Source of the DNA: a virus
Virus record (IMG/VR): IMGVR_UViG_3300042935_001018
Location: 1-64,000 of that record
DNA length: 64,000 nucleotides
Reading direction: 5' to 3' (one strand)
Part shown: in pieces, positions 23,726 through 31,597 of the stretch
Numbering within the stretch: the stretch's first letter is position 1
Layout: every line of letters starts with the position of its first letter
Notes under the pieces: model-generated
What the model was told of the DNA's origin: nothing
What the model saw: the letters and a program-made list of their open reading frames with translations, nothing else
The model's database searches: none
Position numbers and translations under genes: made by a program

Positions 23726-24989
23726 TTATTTTCTGTAGTTTAGGTAGCTGTAATGTTGGTAGTTTAAGTTCAACTTGCTTAGGGAACTCAGGAAGATTAC
23801 TTGAGAGAATTTGATCTAATTGCTCTGCCATCTTCTCCCAGCTAAAGTTTGTACGAGACTTATATCCCTGTCTCTTAGCTAGCTCTGCATACTTCTTATA
23901 GTTGTCAAATACCATACGCAAAGCAGTTCCTGTCTGTGCATCGTCTGGTGTAAACCATTGAGCTTCTTTTAATAGCATTTTATCTATTGCAGCACTCTTA
24001 TGTACGTTAGTCAGAGTACCGGCAACAAGGTAAGTAAATTCCTTATCTAAGAAGTCGATATGCCCTGACCATCCTGAAGCTATGATAGGTTTATTCACAG
24101 CTGAGAATTCTAGAAGAGGTCTGCCAAATCCTTCTCCTTTAGTAAAGCTAACCATTGCTTTGACTTTAGGATGATTGTATAACATATTAACTTCTTCATC
24201 AGACATCTCTCCGTGAAGTAGGTAGATGTTAGGTAAAGTACCTTTAATACTCTTTCTAATATCGTCAATCTTTTTTAGTACTTGGTTTCTATCCAAGATA
24301 GAAGCGTTAGCAGATTGAGTCTTTAAGATTAAAGCAGGAGCGTCTTTCTTATTCTTAAAACTTTCTAAGAAAGCTTTTACAAGGTATCCTACATTTTTTC
24401 TATCCTGTCCAAAGTCTCCTTGCAGCCAATGTCCTACAAAGAGGTAAGCAAAAGATTCTTCTACTGCAGAGAGGTTAAAAGTACTACTAGTAACAGGTTT
24501 ATATTTTTCAATATCCAATCCTTCAAATAATACTTCAATAGGCTTCTGCAGTTCAATTGTACCTGTAGTCTTACCCTTATCTTGCACTTCAAACTTACTT
24601 CTCTCAAAAGTTTCTTTAGCATGCTGAGAGGATACTAGTGTGAGGTTCATTCTATTACAGCCTTCAATCCAACTTGGATCACAGATTGTAGTTTCGATAC
24701 CGGCTGTAACTCCTATGTTATACTTTCCAATAGGTTGGAACTCATTAGGTACTGTAATTTGAATCCAGATATCAGGTTGACCTGTAACGTTTGGTACAAT
24801 CTTTGAAGCTAGATCATGCTCTGAATGGTCTTTTAGATATCCAAACCGAGTATTCCCCCAGCGTTGAGATAGAATATAGACATTATATTTACCTGTACTA
24901 ATTAAGGCTTTAACAAAATCTCTAGAACGGCCTCCGTATCCAGAGTACGTATCAATTGGACAACTAACTAAAACTGTTGGCTTACTCAT
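23718..24989 (-). CDS. GT4-type glycosyltransferase (423 aa)
   Basis: SCPIDTYSGYGGRSRDFVKAL at the start. The C-terminal half has FVGHWLQGDFGQDRKNVGYL, TKGEGFGRPLLEFSAVNKPI and SGWSGHIDFLD, the standard GT4 donor-binding ExxGxP-like element. Possibly works with the next 482-aa GT4. Confidence 0.8.
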   Translation of the reverse strand: MSKPTVLVSCPIDTYSGYGGRSRDFVKALISTGKYNVYILSQRWGNTRFGYLKDHSEHDLASKIVPNVTGQPDIWIQITVPNEFQPIGKYNIGVTAGIETTICDPSWIEGCNRMNLTLVSSQHAKETFERSKFEVQDKGKTTGTIELQKPIEVLFEGLDIEKYKPVTSSTFNLSAVEESFAYLFVGHWLQGDFGQDRKNVGYLVKAFLESFKNKKDAPALILKTQSANASILDRNQVLKKIDDIRKSIKGTLPNIYLLHGEMSDEEVNMLYNHPKVKAMVSFTKGEGFGRPLLEFSAVNKPIIASGWSGHIDFLDKEFTYLVAGTLTNVHKSAAIDKMLLKEAQWFTPDDAQTGTALRMVFDNYKKYAELAKRQGYKSRTNFSWEKMAEQLDQILSSNLPEFPKQVELKLPTLQLPKLQKING

Positions 24990-26430
24990 ATACCATTGGG
25001 TGTTTTACATATTTAGTAGGAAGATCTTCAACCTTAATCACATCGTATCGGCTACGAGGTGTAAAGTTTTCAAATGTTTGATCGATAGATAGAATCACAT
25101 TCTTGGACATATTCTTAGCAGACATCATTGCTTCGTCTGATGTTACCCATTCACGTCCGGCAAGTCCTTTCTGCTTTCTTTCTTCGGGAGACAATATGTA
25201 GATTCTTTCAAGGACATCAGCTACATCTCTGAAGTCGCATCTGTCATCGTGGATGTACGGAGTAGGTACCGAACCTACTAGTGAGATGTTGGAAGGGTAG
25301 ACAGGCATAGCCCACTCTCCATGCTCTAGATAAGTACCCATGTGGTTGGAAGGTATTTCAAGCGAAGGAGTATACCACTGACCTTTATCATCTACAAATC
25401 TCATCTGGTCTTGCATACCACCGGTAACGTTACCAATGATCATAGTACCTGCCATCATAGATTCAGTCAAGCTTAAGCCCCATCCTTCATTAGAAGAGAT
25501 GAGCATAGTAACATCTGCGAGGTTGTACAGCCAGTTCATCTGCTCGTGACCTAATCTGTCCTGAGAGAAGAATACATTAACGTAGCTCGGATCGCAAATA
25601 GCTTCTCTAACTGCGTAAAGATCTGTTCCGTTTTCATCTACAGGCTGGGTGTGCATAATTAGAGCACATTTCTTTGCTTTCTCTGGACCTACTTGATCAC
25701 AGAACTGTCTATAGGCTAGAATAACATCACCCGGTGATTTACGTCGGATGTTTCTAGAGTTCCAGAACGCTACAAACTCAATATCTTTTCCTTCAAAGAT
25801 GCTCTTTTTGAACTCCTGGTACTTGTCGTAATTCTTAGACTCAGGTGTAATAGGGAAGAAGTGCTCTTCGTTAATACCGTGAGGTACATAAGTAAGTACC
25901 TTACCTTTAGCAGCATCTTCTAGCACAAGCTCGTTAATATTCTTAGTCTGTTTTGAAATAGACATAAGAAGATCACAGCACTCGTAATAAGCTTTATTGT
26001 AAAGAGGGGTAGGGTAATCGTCCCAAATGTTTAAGTACAGGAGAGGCATTGTTGTTCTAAGCTCTCTTTCGATATCAAACAACCAAGCCCAGTATCTAGG
26101 ATCGGTAAAGAGCATGATAGCGTCAGGCTTTTCAACTCTTAGAAGCTCTCTTATAACCTCAATAGTGCCGTAGCCTGATGTTGCATATAGCTTCACTGAA
26201 GCATCTGTTATACCGGTCTGCTTGTTAACATCTTCTGAGAGATCAAAGGCTTTCTTTTCATCGGGATGCTTCATAGCACCTCCTAAGTTTACCCAATTGA
26301 AGTGATGTGATGTGCCTACTACAATCTCTCTTGCCATAGTAGCGACTCCGGAATGGAGTCTTATATCATCACACAGCAGAAGAATCTTTTTTCGATCTTT
26401 CTGCTCAACATAACGAAATTTGTCTTGCAT
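24982..26430 (-). CDS. GT4-type glycosyltransferase (482 aa)
   Basis: LLLCDDIRLHSGVATMAREI, then FVAFWNSRNIRRKSPGDVI, ISSNEGWGLSLTESMMAGT and GNVTGGMQDQMRF are GT4 features (the EGWGLSLxE loop). Long for the family because of a C-terminal extension with a disordered look. First sugar-block gene after the RHH regulator, overlapping it by 1 bp. Confidence 0.8.
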   Translation of the reverse strand: MQDKFRYVEQKDRKKILLLCDDIRLHSGVATMAREIVVGTSHHFNWVNLGGAMKHPDEKKAFDLSEDVNKQTGITDASVKLYATSGYGTIEVIRELLRVEKPDAIMLFTDPRYWAWLFDIERELRTTMPLLYLNIWDDYPTPLYNKAYYECCDLLMSISKQTKNINELVLEDAAKGKVLTYVPHGINEEHFFPITPESKNYDKYQEFKKSIFEGKDIEFVAFWNSRNIRRKSPGDVILAYRQFCDQVGPEKAKKCALIMHTQPVDENGTDLYAVREAICDPSYVNVFFSQDRLGHEQMNWLYNLADVTMLISSNEGWGLSLTESMMAGTMIIGNVTGGMQDQMRFVDDKGQWYTPSLEIPSNHMGTYLEHGEWAMPVYPSNISLVGSVPTPYIHDDRCDFRDVADVLERIYILSPEERKQKGLAGREWVTSDEAMMSAKNMSKNVILSIDQTFENFTPRSRYDVIKVEDLPTKYVKHPMVYE

Positions 26431-26612
26431 TATTTTAAGTTTATATCGTTCTGATTATGTACCTTGTCTCTAAACGTATCGTCTGTAAGATAGAAAAAAA
26501 TAGCTCTATCTGCCAACTTTTGAAAAGAAAATTTATAGCGTACGCATTGAACTTTAAACTCGTCGAATAACTGCTGTTCTACTCTAACGCTTGTCAGCTT
26601 TTTGTTGTCCAT
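26430..26612 (-). CDS. CopG/Arc-like ribbon-helix-helix regulator (60 aa)
   Basis: LTSVRVEQQLFDEFKVQC followed by SFQKLADRAIFFYLTD is a strand-helix-helix pattern of RHH DNA-binding proteins. Start at 26612 (MDNKKLTSV); the longer frame upstream crosses the operator-like palindrome. One-base overlap with the first glycosyltransferase gene suggests it could regulate the sugar block. Confidence 0.65.
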   Translation of the reverse strand: MDNKKLTSVRVEQQLFDEFKVQCVRYKFSFQKLADRAIFFYLTDDTFRDKVHNQNDINLK

Positions 26613-26618
26613 AGCCTT

Positions 26619-26638
26619 TATATGTTTATATACATATA
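26619..26638. promoter_or_regulatory. Near-perfect 20-bp palindrome, candidate RHH operator
   Basis: TATATGTttATATACATATA differs from its reverse complement at only two positions. It lies 7-26 bp upstream of the regulator's start codon and overlaps a TATAAATAG core (26637-26645, plus strand), so binding would block transcription. Confidence 0.6.
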
Positions 26639-26645
26639 TAAATAG
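26637..26645 (-). promoter_or_regulatory. Class II element TATTTATA
   Basis: Minus strand CTATTTATA, 25 bp upstream of the RHH gene start. One of seven such intergenic elements. Confidence 0.5.
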
Positions 26646-26652
26646 CTTGGAA

Positions 26653-27591
26653 TTATAAAATAGCTGCGCTACAGAGAGGGCTTTTGTTAAACGGACAGAA
26701 TCTACAGTTGTTTTTAGATGCATTCTTATTATAGTCTTTCTCAAGATATTCTCCTGTATCCGAAAATGCTTCTTCTACAAATCTATTTAAGCCGGACATC
26801 GCCTGACCTCGCTTAATCTTTCCTGAAGCAGGTCTGAATTGCTGTACTCTTTTGGGTACAAACTCTCCTCCTTCGTAAATCTTTCTACGTACGATAAAGA
26901 ATTCTACATCGATGTTCTCTACATCGGTATTGAATTGCTTGGCAAAGAACTCTTTGTAGAATAGTACCTGAGAGATCTTAGTATCGCTTTTCTTTTCGTA
27001 ATCACTCCAACCCTTAGTCGAAGTCTTGATATCTAAGATCAAATACTTTCCTGTAACTTCATTGTAGAAGACCAGATCAAGATAGGCTTTGAAGTACAAT
27101 CCAGTCTTAAGCTGCTGTACCAGCGGCACCTCTACTCCTACCAGGTAAGTTCCTTTTGTGCTAAAGTATATCGAACGTTTCTTTTTTAGGTAGTCCATTA
27201 TGGCTACTCCGTCGTTGTGAAACTCTTGAAGCTCCTGAGGAGTTGTAAAGTCTTTGTGTCCGTTATTAAATCTTTCTTTCTTGTAAGTCTTCTTCATTCG
27301 GTCAATCAGATACTCTGATAGATCGATTTCAGTAGCAGCCTTTACCGATTGGTTGTAAAGTACATCCAACCAGTTCTGAGCTGTCTCGTGTAGAGCAGTT
27401 CCAAAGACTGTATGAATGCTAGGAGTATAAGGTGCTAGCTTTTTCGGATACGAAAGATACCACTGATGTGGACAAGTACTGTAGATTGAGTATTGACTGT
27501 AGGAGATGTTTTTGTTCTCCTTTGTGTCGTACTTCTCTACTTTGTATTCACGAACCAGGCTTACCTCCTTAGGGAGTTTCTTCTTAGCCAT
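26653..27591 (-). CDS. PD-(D/E)XK nuclease, RecB/Cas4-like (312 aa)
   Basis: SQYSIYSTCPHQWYLSY, FGTALHETAQNWL, YLILDIKTSTKGW (the D-x(n)-DxK core: ILDIKTS) and QVLFYKEFF are in the order of RecB-family nucleases. The C-terminal CRFCPFNKSPLC, with the early Cys of STCPHQ, gives four Cys as in Fe-S Cas4/AddB nucleases. Likely a DNA exonuclease for phage recombination or host DNA degradation. Confidence 0.85.
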   Translation of the reverse strand: MAKKKLPKEVSLVREYKVEKYDTKENKNISYSQYSIYSTCPHQWYLSYPKKLAPYTPSIHTVFGTALHETAQNWLDVLYNQSVKAATEIDLSEYLIDRMKKTYKKERFNNGHKDFTTPQELQEFHNDGVAIMDYLKKKRSIYFSTKGTYLVGVEVPLVQQLKTGLYFKAYLDLVFYNEVTGKYLILDIKTSTKGWSDYEKKSDTKISQVLFYKEFFAKQFNTDVENIDVEFFIVRRKIYEGGEFVPKRVQQFRPASGKIKRGQAMSGLNRFVEEAFSDTGEYLEKDYNKNASKNNCRFCPFNKSPLCSAAIL

Positions 27592-27592
27592 T

Positions 27593-27952
27593 TTACTTCT
27601 TCCACATACCTCGAGCCACTAACTGAGCAATGATGCCGTAGTTAGCCAGGTCTTGATAAGTATCCATTAAGGATTCATTCTGTACACTACGTCGATTAAT
27701 CAGCAGATTCTTCCAGCGGTTAACCTTATCTGAGATTCGGTACCAGAGTCCGGTCAATGCAAAGCCAATCTCATCTTCGTTAGCAAGTTGAGTACCTGCA
27801 GTGATGTTATGCATTCCGTAATCTAAATGCTTCTTTGCAAAGAGCTCTAACTGCTCTGCTTGAATCTGAATGTAGCCGTAGTAGATAGTCGGGTATTCTT
27901 CCTTGAGGATCTCGACTGCGCCTCTTTCGTATATATTTTTATCTTCGCTCAT
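27593..27952 (-). CDS. DUF1599/Nmad1-like protein (119 aa)
   Basis: FAKKHLDYGMHNITAG, LTGLWYRISDKVNRWKNLL and ESLMDTYQDLANYGIIAQL match the conserved segments of DUF1599, which has been called nucleotide modification associated domain 1. Biochemical role unsettled. One-base spacing to the RecB-like nuclease gene. Own promoter 27957-27987. Confidence 0.75.
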   Translation of the reverse strand: MSEDKNIYERGAVEILKEEYPTIYYGYIQIQAEQLELFAKKHLDYGMHNITAGTQLANEDEIGFALTGLWYRISDKVNRWKNLLINRRSVQNESLMDTYQDLANYGIIAQLVARGMWKK

Positions 27953-27956
27953 AACC

Positions 27957-27987
27957 TTAATATACGAAAAAAGCCCCTGCGAAGCAA
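27957..27987 (-). promoter_or_regulatory. Class I promoter fused with an intrinsic terminator
   Basis: Minus strand TTG (27987-27985), 20 bp, TATATTAA (27964-27957). The GC-rich hairpin AGCCC...GGGCT (27972-27992), followed by six T, ends the holin transcript and contains the TTG. Confidence 0.75.
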
Positions 27988-28003
27988 GGGCTCTTTAAAC
28001 TTT

Positions 28004-28420
28004 TTATTCTTTTCTTTCTCCTTTGTGAGGATCTATTCGATCTAAGATCTTATTTAAGTCCCCTATATGGATAAAGCCAGACATCGAAGCGTTCTTAAGA
28101 GCACTTATAAGCTGAAGTAGAATGAAAGGTACGATAATGGTTTCAGATAACCAACTAGTTCCTGCAAAGCCTCTTTCGACCATCAGGATAACAGTTAGGA
28201 ACATTACCCATACTATTGTTCTTTGTAGTACTCTAACAGCTTTAAAGGTCTTAAAACCTTCTCTCTTGATTCCAGCAATGATGCCAAAAAATCCATCTAC
28301 AAACACCACAGCAATTAGAGCAAGGTACTGCTCAAAGTTACCCATTGTCAGCTCTAGAAAATAAGAGCATCCGAATGAAAGTGTGGTGGCGATAGACAAA
28401 AATATGGCTGTTGGTTTCAT
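28004..28420 (-). CDS. Phage holin (138 aa)
   Basis: Three predicted membrane segments (AIFLSIATTLSFGCSYFLEL, LALIAVVFVDGFFGIIAGI and VWVMFLTVILMVERG) with VDGFFGIIAG, as in the holin_4_1 family. Charged C-terminus (DRIDPHKGERKE). Directly downstream of the endolysin gene with a 1-bp overlap, forming a lysis cassette. Confidence 0.85.
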   Translation of the reverse strand: MKPTAIFLSIATTLSFGCSYFLELTMGNFEQYLALIAVVFVDGFFGIIAGIKREGFKTFKAVRVLQRTIVWVMFLTVILMVERGFAGTSWLSETIIVPFILLQLISALKNASMSGFIHIGDLNKILDRIDPHKGERKE

Positions 28421-29031
28421 TACTTCACGTATTCGTAGTACTTCTTAGTCTTGGCATTTCTGTCTTCAAGTCCGTGAGTACCGCCGTTGATGCGCTTGGT
28501 CAGTTCCAGGATAGCTGCATCGTTGATGCCCTTATCACAGATAGTCCATAGCTTATTTCTTTCAAAGAAAAACATAGCTGATTCAAAAGCGTATTTAGTA
28601 GCAACCGTATCAGGGTTAGTCAAGACCTCGTCATTGCCTAAGTACTTTGCAAATGCTTCGTAGTTGGCTTTACCAGTCAACTGAAGAGCTCCTCTGCCTC
28701 TGAACTTGTATCCATCCCCTGATGCTTCGGCTCCGTTGCCCATCCTGTCGGCGTAGACTCGGTTTGCAATCTTTTCAGGCTGGCGGGCGTAAGACTCTTC
28801 GAGGTTACCGGGGAAGTACTTGCCGAAGATACCTTGCAGGCCTTGGGCGGAGTAGTTTAGGTTCTCTGAAAATGCTTTAAAGCCTCCTGTTTCGTGGGCT
28901 GTTTGAGCGAAGAAGTGTGCAGCTCTAACTGGAGTCAACTTATAAAACTCCATTGCCTTCTTCATTGTTCCGGGACCAAAAGCGCCATCAGCGGCTATGC
29001 CCATCTTCTCTTGTAAACTTTTTAAGCTCAT
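28420..29031 (-). CDS. GH19 chitinase-like endolysin (203 aa)
   Basis: The catalytic region AAHFFAQTAHETGGF, with Glu, is followed by SENLNYSAQGLQGIFGKYF and YKFRGRGALQLTGKANYE, the standard phage GH19 lysozyme core. The first 25 residues (LQEKMGIAADGAFGPGTMKK) look like a short peptidoglycan-binding repeat. No signal peptide, so release should depend on the holin. Confidence 0.9.
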   Translation of the reverse strand: MSLKSLQEKMGIAADGAFGPGTMKKAMEFYKLTPVRAAHFFAQTAHETGGFKAFSENLNYSAQGLQGIFGKYFPGNLEESYARQPEKIANRVYADRMGNGAEASGDGYKFRGRGALQLTGKANYEAFAKYLGNDEVLTNPDTVATKYAFESAMFFFERNKLWTICDKGINDAAILELTKRINGGTHGLEDRNAKTKKYYEYVK

Positions 29032-29041
29032 AGTTTAATTT

Positions 29042-29284
29042 TTAATCGTTATTTTCTTCTTTCTTTCCTCCGAAGATCTTTCCTGCTTCGGCGATACCAA
29101 ATGCACCTAGAGTGATCATTACAAATGAATTGAAGATAGTATCACTGATTACCAGTTGGTTACCTAAAATACCTGTAACGATGTCAGCTCCAGCGAAGAT
29201 AGCCATCACCGAGAATGATAAAAAGCCAACGATTGTTTTCTCGTTGAAGTCATTTTTATCTTTAAAAATGTCCCAAAATGCCAT
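29042..29284 (-). CDS. Small two-span membrane protein (80 aa)
   Basis: Two hydrophobic segments (IVGFLSFSVMAIFAGADI and FNSFVMITLGAFGIAEAG) with a charged C-terminus (GGKKEENND). Ten bases upstream of the endolysin. Could be an antiholin, second holin or spanin-like partner; sequence alone does not decide. Confidence 0.6.
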   Translation of the reverse strand: MAFWDIFKDKNDFNEKTIVGFLSFSVMAIFAGADIVTGILGNQLVISDTIFNSFVMITLGAFGIAEAGKIFGGKKEENND

Positions 29285-29350
29285 AAATTGTTATTTAAAA
29301 AGTTTAACTTATAGAACTGATTAAGAAAACAATTGACGGCAACCCTTTGG

Positions 29351-29359
29351 TATAAATAG
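29351..29359 (-). promoter_or_regulatory. Class II element TATTTATA
   Basis: Minus strand CTATTTATA between the stop at 29362 and the lysis genes, 67 bp upstream of the start at 29284. Confidence 0.5.
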
Positions 29360-29361
29360 AC

Positions 29362-29784
29362 CTAGTCTAGGGCATCCACAATAGCTTTTTTAACAGCTAC
29401 TGAAAATTCTGTTCTTTCGAAAGGAAGATTTTCATCTTGCAGCTGCATTAATGTAGCAGCAACGTTTGTATTAGCTTTTCCTACTCCGTGATAGACTGAT
29501 GAACCGATTGCAATATCTACCTCAACGATTGTTTTCTTTTGTTTGAATTCAAAAGGTCCGATTCTAATTCCTTGAGTAGGAGCTTTAATTTCAGTTACTG
29601 TAACGTAGATCGGACTTGCATTAAGATCGCTTTCCGGGCATAAAGGATTTCCTCTTTCATTGAGAACGTCCTCGGTGATTTGTCTTAGTCCGAAAGTAAA
29701 TTTTTGATTGTCGATACCGGCAAGGTTGGCATTTGAAGTCACCGTAGCGACGTAAAAGCACATAGTAAGGATTGGATTGATCAT
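29362..29784 (-). CDS. Hypothetical envelope-cassette protein (140 aa)
   Basis: Hydrophobic N-terminal stretch (PILTMCFYVATVTSNA) then beta-rich domain: SPIYVTVTEIKAPTQGIRIG, TIVEVDIAIGSSVYHGVGK, and a C-terminal helix FSVAVKKAIVDAL. This recalls YajG/CsgG-like lipoprotein domains, but that is only a resemblance. Ten bases after the C-type lectin gene. Likely periplasmic. Confidence 0.45.
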   Translation of the reverse strand: MINPILTMCFYVATVTSNANLAGIDNQKFTFGLRQITEDVLNERGNPLCPESDLNASPIYVTVTEIKAPTQGIRIGPFEFKQKKTIVEVDIAIGSSVYHGVGKANTNVAATLMQLQDENLPFERTEFSVAVKKAIVDALD

Positions 29785-29793
29785 GATATTGAC

Positions 29794-30789
29794 TTAGTAT
29801 TGTAACGTGGCTTGGTTAGAGTATCCAGGCGATAATAAATAGAAGTTGCTTATACCTCCTGAAGTAGGAGTAAAGGTAAAGTTAGATTGCAAGCCAGGTA
29901 TTGAACCCATTAGGTTTGAAGAACCGCTATTAAGGCTAGTCCATTGAGCATTTGTAAAAAGCAATGTGCTTTTAGTAAAAGGTGCTCCGTTAATTCTATC
30001 AGCTATAATGCAAATATCGGCAGTAGTAATCTTTCCTTCAAGGTTTAAATCGTACTTGTGATAGTGGAAGGGTCTTAAGGTAACTTTCTGAGTTACAACA
30101 TCACCCACTCCTTCAAAATCTGCAGAAGTAAGATTAGAAGTTACAGTAGGAACTACTACTTCGATATACCACTCAACGGAAGGATTGGTGGGTTGGGAGA
30201 AAGAATACTGCCCATTTAAATTAGTGACTGATGTGGCTTGAATAGTCCAGGCAGTAGTAGTAACTATGTATTCAAACTCTAAAACATAGGGCAAGTTTAC
30301 ATTGTTAGGTAGGTCATTCCATTTTCCATTACCGACAAACTGAACGTAGTCTTCATTACCTGCGTTGTTTGGCTCTCCAGGGTTCCAAGAAGTGTAAGAG
30401 TAAGCTTCACCGGTAACCCATCTCCATACTCCTTCATTTACTTCATCGGTTAATCCTATCCAACCCGATGGCCATAACCCAAATATAAAGTTATTTTCAG
30501 CCTGCGTGGTGACTGTTACTAGATGTCCACCCATGTTGTCACAGGCAGCTTTGGCTGCTGACCAAAATGCTGAACCTGTTGACCTGTAGTAGGAATGACC
30601 GTTGTAGTTCTGCTGATTTGTAAAACCTGTAATGACTGGGGTGACTCTTTTATAAAGGTTGACTGTTACTCCTGGAACTCCTATATTGCCTTCGGTCCTT
30701 ATAGCACCCGAGTGAGTAAAGGTCTGAGAGAGACCTAGTAACTGTACCAGGAATACAAAAGCTGAAGTGATAAGAACCTTAGAAGTCAT
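29794..30789 (-). CDS. Secreted C-type lectin domain protein (331 aa)
   Basis: Signal peptide (ITSAFVFLVQLLGLSQT), a short beta domain (GVPGVTVNLYKR), then a C-type lectin fold at residues about 60-185: WSAAKAACDNMGGHLVTV, WIGLTDEVNEGVWRWVTG, WNPGEPNNAGNEDYVQF, KWNDLPNN. The EPN triplet is the mannose-type sugar signature. A dockerin-like stretch (YDLNLEGKITTADICIIADR) follows. It may bind sugars on host or phage surfaces. Confidence 0.8.
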   Translation of the reverse strand: MTSKVLITSAFVFLVQLLGLSQTFTHSGAIRTEGNIGVPGVTVNLYKRVTPVITGFTNQQNYNGHSYYRSTGSAFWSAAKAACDNMGGHLVTVTTQAENNFIFGLWPSGWIGLTDEVNEGVWRWVTGEAYSYTSWNPGEPNNAGNEDYVQFVGNGKWNDLPNNVNLPYVLEFEYIVTTTAWTIQATSVTNLNGQYSFSQPTNPSVEWYIEVVVPTVTSNLTSADFEGVGDVVTQKVTLRPFHYHKYDLNLEGKITTADICIIADRINGAPFTKSTLLFTNAQWTSLNSGSSNLMGSIPGLQSNFTFTPTSGGISNFYLLSPGYSNQATLQY

Positions 30790-31597
30790 AATTAGCGCCT
30801 ATTGAAACGATATAAGGCGTGGTTTTGCTGTATCCATTCTCTATATCAGATATATCATAAGTATAACTAGTTCTAAACTTCGTAGCAAATGCAAATACAT
30901 CAGTAACATTGTATTGAATAGTAGTACCGAAGTAAGTAGTCAAGTTAGTTCTATTCCAAAACCAGATATCTAAATAATCTTCCGAGTCCTCTAAATGTTT
31001 AAAGTGGGTTCTAAGAGATGACAACATAAAGATCTCAGGTCTTGCCACCCATCTTCCTGCTTGAAACTCTTTCATTCCTAAGAGCATGACACTGAACTTA
31101 GTCTGGAAGCCTGCCGGGATGTAAGTATCAAGGAATTGAAACCCGTCCCAGCTATTATCCTTCACAAACAAAGTGTACCCTAGCTTGTAGCTACTCTTCT
31201 GGTAAGTCTGATTAAGGAAAGGAGTAACTGAAATTGTATTCACTCCTACATCACTCCCTCCTATCGTGAGGCTGTATGTGTTGGTTCTAAGCAGGCCGTT
31301 AGGGAATTCTTTCTCTCTGATGTAGTTGTAGCCGAACTTAGTAAAATTAAATGAAGGAGTCCTTGAAAGGAAGAACCCGTTGGTGTGATTCTTATTCTTA
31401 AGCTGGTAGGCGAGATTATAGCTGAAGATACTAAACTGACCTAGGAACCCGAAGGATAGGCTTGAACTACTAATGATGTCGTTATCAAGATCAACGTACT
31501 GAATTGAAGTCCACTCCGAGACTGATTCAGAGCCCTCTTGGGTAGTCTGGGCAAAGACATTGAAAGGTATTAAGATGAGTAGTAAAAATTTTTTCAT
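30779..31597 (-). CDS. Outer-membrane beta-barrel protein (272 aa)
   Basis: Signal peptide (FLLLILIPFNVFAQ), then repeated amphipathic strands with Tyr/Phe, ending VSIGANYDF with C-terminal Phe, the beta-barrel assembly signal. Overlaps neighbours by 4-11 bp. Not a known phage family to me. Probably inserted in the host outer membrane. Confidence 0.7.
   Translation of the reverse strand: MKKFLLLILIPFNVFAQTTQEGSESVSEWTSIQYVDLDNDIISSSSLSFGFLGQFSIFSYNLAYQLKNKNHTNGFFLSRTPSFNFTKFGYNYIREKEFPNGLLRTNTYSLTIGGSDVGVNTISVTPFLNQTYQKSSYKLGYTLFVKDNSWDGFQFLDTYIPAGFQTKFSVMLLGMKEFQAGRWVARPEIFMLSSLRTHFKHLEDSEDYLDIWFWNRTNLTTYFGTTIQYNVTDVFAFATKFRTSYTYDISDIENGYSKTTPYIVSIGANYDF

Noticed and set aside
29794-30789. 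Diversity-generating retroelement target
   Set aside because: C-type lectin folds are common DGR targets, but I see no reverse transcriptase or template repeat in the window.
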